Shown here piece after piece: positions 32,257 through 41,996 of a stretch of DNA of 57,596 nt (position 1 is the stretch's first letter; every line of letters begins with the position of its first letter). The notes under the pieces are model-generated. The model was not told where the DNA came from. It searched no databases and saw nothing but the letters and a program-made list of their open reading frames with translations. The translations under genes were made by a program, and so were the position numbers. Location: positions 1 through 57,596 of the forward strand of contig NAVB01001088.1 in NCBI GenBank assembly GCA_002179805.1. The letters run 5' to 3'. The DNA is from Acanthamoeba lenticulata (Eukaryota > Discosea > Longamoebia > Acanthamoebidae).

Positions 32257-34162
32257 TCACTGCGCCGACGGGCTGCCTGCTGTCTTGGGAACCTTGCTGG
32301 CCGGGCTCGGGTCGGCCGTTGCTTTGGTCTTCTCGGTGGAGGGTCTCGACGAGCCCTGCAGCGACGGTGCAAACATGTGCGCATCGCCAGGCGCCCAGTC
32401 CAGGAACATCTGCGGGATCTTCTCGCCGAAGTAGATCTGGAAACAAAGCGGACCGTCAAACCACACCATTACCAGGACCGGCCCAACGAAATGAAGCGTG
32501 TAGAGTACTGACCTTGGTGTTGTTGGCCAGCGATTGGTAGAGCACCAGGCGGAGATACTCGGGGGTGAGCTTGAGTGCGTTGGCTTCAGCCTCCAGCACG
32601 ATCCGGTGATGAGCCGACTCGGCCATTGCTGCGAAAGAAAAAAGCGCTCGCGTGAGTGGTTGCACGCCCAACTCTCAAGAGAGGTCGGCCGACGTACCCT
32701 TCTGTCGAGCAACGTAGATCTCGTCGTCGATGGTCTGGCGCTTCTGCTCGGCCTGCTTCTCCTTGATGGTCATCTCCAGGTTGATGAGCGACACGTTGGC
32801 CTCCTTTTCGGCCGCGATCGTGGCGACGGAAGCCTCCCTCTTGGCGTTGATGATCGCCACCTCGGCCTCTTTCTCCTGCTCTCCGACCACCGCCCCGACG
32901 CCCGTCGATTGAGCACGAAATGACCCGACGAGAGCAACAGGGAGGGGCACATACGGCCTGAATGCGGGCCTGATGCTTCTTGGTCTCTTCCTTCTTCAGG
33001 GAGACCAGCTGGTCCTGCTGGGCGATGAGCAGAGCCGTCTTTTGCTTCTCGACCTCTTCGTAGTTCCTGTTGTATTGCAGGTCCCCCGGCACATTCCATC
33101 CTGCCGTCAGCAAGCTCATTCGCAGACAAGCAAGACAGTGCAAGACGAGCAAGACAGTGCGTGCACGCACCGTCGGACTTCCTCGGGAATGCGGGGCTGG
33201 CGTTAATTGGCGATCCGCAAACACAACATCATAGGTATCGACATGGTGTCAGTGGTGAAGATCAGAGAGTCGAGAAGGATGGAAAAGGGTAATCACCTTG
33301 GTCACGCGAACGGCAATGATAGTGATGCCCACATCGTGCTTCTCGCAATCGCGCTGCAGCGATTCAGAGAGCGCTTCGTCGAGCGTGCTGAAGAGGTCGA
33401 TGTAGACCTTGAAACACATCGATAAGACAAATGGCTCATGAGCACGCAATCAACTGGGGAATGGGCGCTTGCGCTGTTCACTTCGCTTTCGCACCTCCTG
33501 CAGGGTGTGGGAGGAACAGAACTGGTTGATCTCGTGGTGGATCTTGTCGAAGATCCTGTACCACAACACGCACACGAAGAGCGAGATCAGAAGAGTCACA
33601 TGACGAGATCTAGCAATGTAGAAAAGTGTGAACCAAGTCCGGTCATAGTTGACGCCGTAGTTGCGGATGGTGTTCAACACGTGGTCCTTGCTGAGCTGGT
33701 TGACTACTTCAATTTTGTCTGAACACAGCAAGCATTTGCATGTGTGAGTTCCTCTGTGTTGATCACAGCAGCCGTTGACGAGGAGGCACAACGCACCAAA
33801 GTAGATCATGACGCCACCAGAAGTTCCGCATGGGATATCAGTGACGGTGTCTGTCTGCAGCGTGCTGATGGAGAGAAAGGTACTCTGAGGGTTAAACACC
33901 AAGCTGCCTCATCGAGCAAGCGTGGGAGACGCACGTTTGGACATTGACCACTTGTGTGATCACCGGCATCTGTATGGCACTGATCAGGCACCGCAGGCCA
34001 ATGTACAGCAAGAAGAAAGAGGAAGAGCGAGCGAACCTTGAAGTGCCAACCGGGAGAGGTCATAGAGTTCTGAAGGGCACCGCCCTGCCAATAGAGACCG
34101 ACGTGACCTTCCTCAACTTGATGCACCCCGGACAAAACCAGCACGAGCAGGGCTAGCAACAT
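32257..34162 (-). CDS. Erlin (SPFH/prohibitin family, ER lipid-raft protein)
   Basis: ER membrane scaffold related to ERLIN1/2, which assemble ring complexes and guide degradation of activated IP3 receptors in animals. ATG at 34162-34160 opens [20 protein letters not shown], a single N-terminal membrane helix with lumenal SPFH domain to follow. Characteristic exons are [31 protein letters not shown] (about 33845-33800), [20 protein letters not shown] (about 33720-33665), [20 protein letters not shown] (33555-33495), a Glu/Lys-rich coiled coil (33070-32700), [19 protein letters not shown] (about 32580-32520) and [13 protein letters not shown] (about 32435-32400). The C-terminus is Ser/Pro/Ala-rich, with stop at 32259-32257. 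Length and order match erlins. Only 116 bp separate this stop from the start of the neighbouring zinc-finger gene on the same strand. Confidence 0.92.
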
Positions 34163-34595
34163 GGCGAAGGGCCAGACTGAAAACCTGTTCCCTCATGTGC
34201 GTGAATGAGACGTACAAGTGTAGCCACCAGCGTTGGTCTCATACCCTTGCTGCGGGGGGCGATAAGCGCGTGCTGCCATGGTTGCCTTCTTGTTTGTGTT
34301 CCTCTCTGCTCTGGTTCAGCGCAAAACGTAGCTTGCCCAGCGACCCAAAGAGGTCTTTTGTCACGGCACACGTCGGCAGCCACAGACCGCGTATGCAGAA
34401 AAGTAATTTCCTGCAAACGGAGAAAAGCAATTTCAAGCAGCTCACAGTACGTGCACGTACTGTGCAGCTTGTCGGGGAAGAGGACTGGCTCACGAACAAC
34501 TCTCGGCGCATCTTGCGGATCAAGGCCCACAGACACTCCTTGGGCGTCCAAGGACTGTCACTTTTCTCAGCCAACTTGGCAGTTAAGGCAAAATC
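34163..34595. promoter_or_regulatory. Divergent intergenic region between erlin and TBC1D5
   Basis: This is 433 bp between two outward-facing start codons, the longest intergenic gap in the window. It contains a perfect 22-bp palindrome at 34443-34464. Short open frames here have no recognisable motif and are not called as genes. Confidence 0.6.
34443..34464. promoter_or_regulatory. Perfect 22-bp palindrome
   Basis: The sequence is its own reverse complement over 22 bp, with central core TACGTGCACGTA and outer arms CACAG/CTGTG. It contains two ACGT cores and a central GTGCAC. It lies 132 bp before the TBC1D5 ATG and 281 bp before the erlin ATG. A dimeric transcription factor site is the simplest reading, but none is identified. 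Confidence 0.6.
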
Positions 34596-37500
34596 ATGCA
34601 AAAGCCGAGTGGAGACGTGTTCGATTTTAGCCTTGACACGACGCTAGAGGAGGAGCTTGAGAAAGAAAGGGAACGACAAGTGCGTAAGACTCAGGTGGAG
34701 ACTGGCGACGATCCGCTGAGCTTCCTTTTGGGCAGCGTCCCTGCTGAACCAAAGAAGCCAAAGCGCATAATCGAATTTGAGTCCATTTTCGATGTCTCGA
34801 AGTTGATTGAGGACAAATCGGCCAAAAAGACCAGTACCAATGGTTCACCAGCACAGGCCAAAGCCTCCCTGTTCCTGACAGGCGGTGATGAGGAGGACTT
34901 TCTGCGACTCGTCGAGCAATCATCGAAGAAGGCCAACAGCAACAGCCGAGCTGCCCAACAAGAGGAAGAGGATGAGGAACCGCCCTACGAGGAGCCACCC
35001 AAGCCCACACCCAGCGAAATGTACACTTCAACCCGCACGCACGCGCGCACGCAGCTGGCTGCATGGGTTGCAGGCTCAACTAAGTTAGAGGCTTGGTGTC
35101 ATTCCTTGCTGGAGCGCAGGTGCCACGAGTTGGAGACCTTCCCGTTCAAGGATCACGCTCCTGAGACCGCCTCAGCCACCCCACCTGGTGAGGACAACAG
35201 TGAGTCCAAGCCCAAGGACAGCGAGGAAGCTGCCGAGGGTTCTGATGGCCACACCACCACGACCACCACTGTCGCCACCGAGGATCACCAAACTGGCTCT
35301 GTGGACGAGGCCGTTTCGTCACCGGCGTTGACAGAGCGGGAGGTGGACATTCCTAGGCTCACGCAGAAGGCGCTCGACCGCGAGCTGGTGCACACCAAAA
35401 CACGCGGCCTCCTCTGGAAGGTATGCTGGCCCGCCCCTGTCCCCTGTCCCCTCTTTTCCAACTCAACTCAACTATCCATCTCTCTTCTCTTGTCTGCCTT
35501 GTGTCATCAGCTGTTCTTGGGGCTGCTCGGAAGCAAACCGGCCGAGTGGACGGGACAGCTCGAGGAGCACCGCACGACCTACGATGCGCTGCACAAGCGC
35601 TACATGGTCGACCCGCACGCCGAGGGCCGAGAGCTCGACCCCGCCATCAACAACCCGCTCTCGCAGTCGGAAGAGGTGCGGCCCAGCGTCCACCCCCGCC
35701 GGGGAATCCCGAGACTGACGTCGGACCATTCACGTGCGTGCGCAACCACGACAGAGCCCGTGGCAGCAGTACTTCCAGGACGCCGAGCTGAAGAAGCAGA
35801 TCGTGCTGGACATCCGTCGCGTCTACCCCGAGAACGGCTTCTTCAGGGACAAGGACCTGCAGGAGATGATGCTCCGCGTGCTCTTCATCTACGCGCGCGA
35901 GCACCCGGACATCCTCTACAAGCAGGGCATGCACGAGCTCCTGGCCCCCGTCCTCTACGTGCTTCACAGAGAAGCCATCGGTGCCGCGGCCGACGCTGGT
36001 GACGATGCGGCCCTGCTCGCCACCCCAACGGGGCAGGTGATCTCGCTCGTCAACGCATCGCGCTACATCGAGCACGACGCCTACGCCCTCTTCGACCGCA
36101 TCATGGAACACACCGGCAGTTGGTTCCTCTCCGGCAGTCGCGGCCCGGTACCTGATTCCATTCTTTTTCATTTTCATTTTTTTCTCTGAATTTTTTCAAT
36201 TTTATTCGCTTGTCGGGCTCGGTTGGAGATGTTTGTCAAAAGCCTTCCTTGTTCTTACACATTTTACTCACCCTCCTCTCTCCCTTGGGGGCGATGTCCG
36301 CCACCAGTCGGCCAGCCCGGAACTCGAGGCTCAGCCTTTCGGGGACCCTCATGCGCACGCAGACAACGTACGAGCAACGGCCCCTTTAGCCGAGTGCTGA
36401 GCAAGAGTGGAGCGGCTGACGGGTGTGTCTGTCGTGCGTGGTGATGTTATGGATGGATGAATGGATGGATGGTGTCATCGGCGATGCAGTCCATTGCGAG
36501 CCCGGTGGTGGTCAAGTGCAAGCGCATCCAACAGGAACTGCTCCGCCGAGCAGACCCGCAACTCTTCCAGTACCTGACGGACCTTAGCATCGAGCCGCAG
36601 CTCTACGCCCTGTACCTCTTTCTCTCTCTCTCTCTCTCTCGCTACTTGCCTTTTTGCCGCTGGGAGCAAAAACATTGACGACTTGGCCAGGCGGTGGGTG
36701 CGATTGCTGCTGGGCCGCGAGTTCCACTTGGAGGACGTGCTCCGGCTGTGGGACGCGATCTTTGCCTACGGGAAGGGCCTCGCCCTGGTGGACTACATCA
36801 TCGTGGCGATGCTCATGTACATCCGCGAGAGCGGTACGCGCCATTCCCGACTTCCCCCTCCCCTTCTTCTCGCTCTTCCTTGCCTGGGAAACCACGTATT
36901 GACGGTAACATGCGAGCGCAGTGCTGGGGAGGGAGTACACGGCGTGTCTGCAGCGCTTGTTCAAGTACCCGCCGGTGGAGGACGTCCCGGCCTTCATCAC
37001 GAAGGCGCTCGCCCTGATGAACCCCAAGAAGCTCGAGAAGAAGAGCCCTTCGACCCTCACCCTGGCCGTGCGTCTCTCCCCTCATCACTGCAACCCCCCA
37101 AGAAAGCCCTCTGGGTTGCGCCCAGATTGGGGCTGACGTGGAGCCTGTGGCGTGTGGCTTCGGGGCAGGCGACCAACCCGCTTGAGGCAACAACGGTGGC
37201 GCAGCAGTCGCAATCGGGCGAGGTCGACGCCACGACGCCGGCGGTCAAGAGCGCGGAGCCTCCCAAGCAAAAGCCGAGCACGGCCAAAGAGGCGCGGAGC
37301 GAGAAGCAGGACAGGGCCTCCTCGCCGACCTCGCACCGACACTCCCTCACCGACACGCTCAAGCACCTCATCCCCGAGCCCAAGTCCCACCGCTCCAAGG
37401 CACCTTGCTCTCTCTCCCCGACCGTCGCTTTTGATCAGCGCTGATGATGGCCTGCGGAATGACAGAGTGCTGAGTCGCCGGCGGTGACGGCGCTGCATAA

Positions 37501-37931
37501 TCAAGTGTCCGAGCTGACGGCGCGCGTTGAGGAGCTCAGCCGAACACAGACGCACATGGCCACGCGGCTCGAGCGCATCATCTTTTCGCTCCACAACGGC
37601 TTTGTCGAGAAGAAGTGCGCACCCCATTTCCTCCCCATTTGTTATTCAGGGCCCTGGGCTCATGCTTGTTGGTAAACGAAACAGGAACGTCCTGTCGGAG
37701 GACGAGCGGATGGACTCAGTGCTGCTGGCGCTGGCCGAGCTGAAGCAGATCAAGGACATCCTCACGGGCCTTCTCCCGTTGGACGCGCAGCAGGACGCGT
37801 TTGAAAACCCGATCACCTCGGCGCCGGTGGCCATGTCCGACTCTTCTTCTTTGATCCCTCTGTCGGCTCCCGCGTTTGTCGACGCCGCCGACCCCTTGAG
37901 CGGTGCGAGTGGGTCTCAGGAGAGCCTTTGA
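34596..37931 (+). CDS. TBC1D5: TBC1D5-like Rab GTPase-activating protein
   Basis: RabGAP related to TBC1D5, a retromer-associated GAP for Rab7. ATG at 34596 opens MQKPSGDVFDFSLDTTLEEE, an acidic head not shared with animals. The TBC domain starts with TRGLLWK...LFLGLL (about 35400-35525) and has INNPLSQ, the arginine-finger motif IVLDIRR (about 35800) and the glutamine-finger motif YKQGMHELLAPVLYV (about 35920-35960). EHDAYALFDRIME, LFQYLTDLSIEPQLYAL, RWVRLLLGREFHLEDVLRLWDA (36690-36760) and LVDYIIVAMLMYIRE follow. Both catalytic fingers are intact. The C-terminus has Ser/Pro-rich linkers, a coiled coil (VSELTARVEELSRTQ, about 37505-37550) and a final Leu-rich helix, stop 37929-37931. Block order and spacing match TBC1D5 closely. 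The stop of the converging F-box/SNF2 gene is 62 bp away. Confidence 0.92.
36621..36640 (+). repeat. (TC)10 dinucleotide tract in an intron
   Basis: A perfect TC run on the sense strand in the short TBC1D5 intron between the EPQLYAL and RWVRLLLGREF exons. It forms part of the polypyrimidine stretch before the 3' splice site. Confidence 0.8.
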
Positions 37932-37993
37932 GCTCAGCAATGGAAGGCGCCTTTTTGTTTTCATTCCCCTTTCGCTAACAAAGACAACGAGGC

Positions 37994-40900
37994 TCAGCTG
38001 GCTTGCGTCTTCTTGGCCTCCTCTGGCTGCGCGTCATCAGCGGCGCCCTCAGCGTCGTCTTCTTGGCCATCGTCTTCATCGTGCTTGACGTAGTTGCGCA
38101 GATAGGTCTCGTGCTCGATGGTGTCCACCACGAGGAACCGCACCACGGTCAGCTTCTGGGTTTGGCCCAGCCGGTGCGCACGGCCGATTGCCTGAAGAAG
38201 AAATCACGACACCCCATCCATCCATCCACCCATCAGCAGCCGTACGCCACACAAGCAGACGGTGTCGGCCTAACGACGCACCTGCGCCTCGATGGCATGC
38301 GCACGCGAACGGCTGCCGCAAATGGGATCGACGAGAACGATGTGGGTGGCCTGCGTGAGGTTGGTCCCCGACGCCGCGTTTTCCTGTTCCCCCCAACCAC
38401 AGATACCAGATGAGAGAGGACCCCCCCCGCCACAACCAAGAAAGGGAGGAGGGGCCCGGGGCGTACGAGAGAGAGCATGAGCACGCGAGGCGGGGCCTCG
38501 ACCTCCTTGCCCTTGGCGACCTTCTTGGGCTCCTGCGTGCTGACGGACTTTTGGAAGGCGGTGATGGCCTTGTTCCGTTGGTAGACGTTACCTGCGCATG
38601 TGTGCACGTGCGCGATGAGAGGCGTTGTTCCAATGTGCGAGAGGGAGTTGTGCTTCGGTACCGCGGCAGAAGAGGGTGCGGACGCCGTGGTCCTCGAGCA
38701 GGTTGCCGATGAGCATGAGCAGGCGCGTCCACTGCGAGAAGATGATGATCCGGCTGTCGTCGTCCTCGCACAGCTGCTGCACGAACAGAAGCAGGTGCGG
38801 CATCTTGGACCCGTGCACGGACACCAGGTCGTCGCTGCTCTCCCCCCCCCCAAGCAAACACAAACGCATGACCGGTACAGATCAGCTGCCGCCCGCCCGG
38901 TGGGAGCAGGTGGGAGCAGGCGGGGGGAAGGCTCAAGCAACCTGATGGTGTCGGGGGACATGAACATGGCGCTGGGCAGGGCGTTGGTAGCGGCCTCGAG
39001 GCGAGTGAGCCCCTCCTTCTGGTCCGCCTCCTCGAGCTGCGCAGCCGCACCAATAAGAATCGTATACACGTCAGGGCTGCCGTTGGGGAGGAAGAAGAGA
39101 GAGAGAGGACAAGGCGCGTACGGTGGTGTCGACGGGCTTGCCCTTCTTCATCTTCCTGATGCGCTTGACGATGTGGTACTGGGCATCGACCTCCTCCAGG
39201 TGGGCCAGACTGCTCTCGAACATCTCGAGGCTGGCCTCGAGGCTGGAGAGCTCCTTCTTCTCCTTGCGGATGCTGTTCTTGAGGCCCAGCTTGCGCTCCT
39301 GCTCGCCCTTGGTGGGCTTCCAGTTGGGCAGCCACGCCCTCTGCCGCTTCCAGTCCGCCTGTCGCCAACAAAGGACCGCGATGAGGGAAAAAGAAGAAAA
39401 GAAAAGAAAAGAAAAGAAAAGAAAAGAAAAGAAAAGAAAAGAAAAGAAGAGAAGAAAAGAGGGCGCACCTTGAGGTCCTTGAGGTGCTGCGTGTGGGACT
39501 GGATGCTGGTCTTGAGCAGGCCGATAGCGTTGGTGGTGGACTTGATCTGCTGCTTCTTGTTCTCGAGCGTCTCGCCAAAGAGCTCCCAGATGTTGCGCTC
39601 GTGCATGCCGCCCATCCTGTCCCCACGTGCATGAGACCACAGCACACGATGGGCATGGCGGAGACTTGGGCACGCACCTGACGAAGGAGTTGGCGAGCTG
39701 CGGGTGGCAGCAGAGCTGGCGCATGTCGTCGTCCCGCTTCTCGATCTTGGCGACTTCGTAGAGGGCGCGCTCGACGACCGTCTGGCGGATGAGCACGACC
39801 TGTGTCTGCATGCCGGGCAGCGTGTACTCGTTGCTCACCGACTGCTTCGTGTGGCGGCAGTATAGGTTCTTCAGCACCACCTGTGTGTGACACACACACG
39901 CACACACACCAGAGGCGCGCCGTCAGTCTCCATGGACGGCGTTCTGGGAGGAGGCGCATGCACCTGCTCGATGCTGGGCATGAAGTTGAAGCCGGAGCGC
40001 AGAGCCTGAACGTTGAAGAAGTTGCCTACGCTCTGCTGCACACCGGCGCGCTTCGCAACCTCGGCGGGGACCTTGACCTTGAGCCGCAGCAGGTCGAGCG
40101 CGTTGTGGAGGGATGTGCGGCCGTGAGGAAACGGTGAACCCGTGACGTACCACCTGGGAAGCAGGCGCCCCATGGTTCATTATCAGCCTCATCCTCATCA
40201 TGGAGGGGAAAGATGGGGGAGACCGGACCTGAAGGTGGCTTGGAAGGAGTTGACGTCCTCAATGCCGGTCTTGCCCTTGCGGCCGACGCCCATGGGCAGC
40301 TCGTGGGCCTCGTCCAGCACCATGCGGAGCCACCTGAACTGCGTGAGCAGGGGTCCCTTCCTCTGCGCCAGCTTCGGGTCGTCGTCGCCCAGGCTCGACG
40401 GGCTGCAGCTCGGCCGCACGCCCTCGTAGTTCTTGTTGCTGCATCGAGAGGCGTGAGCGATCATAACGAAGTCGAGCATGCAAACCGTTTGAGGGAGAGC
40501 GACACGACGTACACAAGGAACGAGAAGGAGACGACGACGAGGTCAGCGTCGAGGACGTCCCTGTAGGTGATCTGCCGGTGCTGCAGGATCGTGGTGATCA
40601 CCAACACCTGCCATACGCAAAATAATAATAATAAGAAGTAATGAGACAAGAGGAAACACGGGCAGTCAAGATGAGGCGAGAGAAGAACGCGTTCTTCATT
40701 CCTTCGACGTCGCAGCCCGAGAACAACGCTTGTGTGTGAAGGGAGGGGGAAGGGTGAACCTTGAGGGCCGGGTTGGTGTGCTTGGCCACCTCGGTCTCCC
40801 ACTGCTTGGCCAGATGGCTCGGGCACAAGACGAGCGTCGCCTTCGTGCGGAACAAATTCTGTGCCATGATGGAGGGGAGGAGGAGATGAGCATTCGACTG

Positions 40901-41964
40901 GACCTTTGCACGCGGGCCAGGGGCAGGGCAGGGGACGCACATCGTCCAGAGGATAGAGCTTCTCGTCGCGCATGGCGATTTTCTCAAAGTTTTGGCGTTG
41001 GAGGGTGATGAGGGCAAGGATGATCAGCGTCTTGCCCAGGCCCTGAGTGTGCGGGTCGAGGGGGATGAAGACAAAGACGTGTGAGGGCAGGAAGAAGGGG
41101 AAGGGGAGGGAAGATGAAGAAGTCTACAGAGAGAGAGCGCGCGCGGGGAACATACCATCTCTTCCGCGAGGATGCCACCGCGCGTGTAGATCTGCACAAA
41201 GTGCTCTTTCTTGTCCAGCTGCTCGAAGGTCGAAAGAGTGCTTCCATCCGGGTTCATGTAAATCTGAGGAGGACATGAGGATGATGATGTATGAGCGGGT
41301 GCCAGACAAATGATGACGATGATGATCAACACCACTACTGCAAGAACGTTGAGGGGGAAGCGAACATGAGTTCCGATCTGTTCGGGGAAGCTGATGAGGC
41401 GGACCGCCTCCCAGTACATGCCGCGGCTCACTCGGTCCTCAATTTCCTGTTCCGAAAGAAGAAGAAAAAGGGCCGGTGTCAGGGCGGCCAGTGCCAAGTG
41501 GAGGAGAGCACGCACGGTCATCCAGGTGAGACTCTCGAGCTGGTAGGAGTAGAGCTTGGACACGATGGCCTCCGGCTTGGTGTGCCTGAAGGGCTTGTCC
41601 GCCTCGAGGGCGCCCTCCTGCGACGACTCTGGCTCGACGTCCATGCTCTGGCTCGACGCCTGCAGAAGCCACCACGAGATGCCACGCAAACGGGAAAGCG
41701 TTAGCAGCGGAAAGCGGGGCGAGAGAGGGGGGAGGTTGCAGGGGAGGCGCACGGGCGGATCGGCGACCTCCTTGCCCTTGTCCTGCGACTGGCGCAGCAG
41801 CTTGCGCTCTTCAATGTGGCGCTTCCTTTCCGCGCGCTTGTGCCACTGCAGCCACTCGGGGATGGACTGCTGCTCGAACACTCTGTCGATGTACAGCAAC
41901 GCCGTTACCACCAACGTCATGGCTCATGTGTGTGTGTGTGTGCAGTGCGTGCACCAGCAAGGGG

Positions 41965-41996
<32 letters not shown>

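Noticed and set aside
34195..34595. Small genes in the erlin/TBC1D5 gap
   Set aside because: The open frames are short and without motifs or codon bias, and overlapping frames on both strands are equally open.
39380..39460. Telomeric or centromeric repeat
   Set aside because: GAAAA is not a telomere unit, the array is only 50 bp, and it is inside an intron between conserved ATPase exons.
38600..39634. 344-codon open frame on the + strand
   Set aside because: It lies opposite the F-box/SNF2 exons, reads through the (GAAAA)10 intron repeat as polyLys, and shows no motif.
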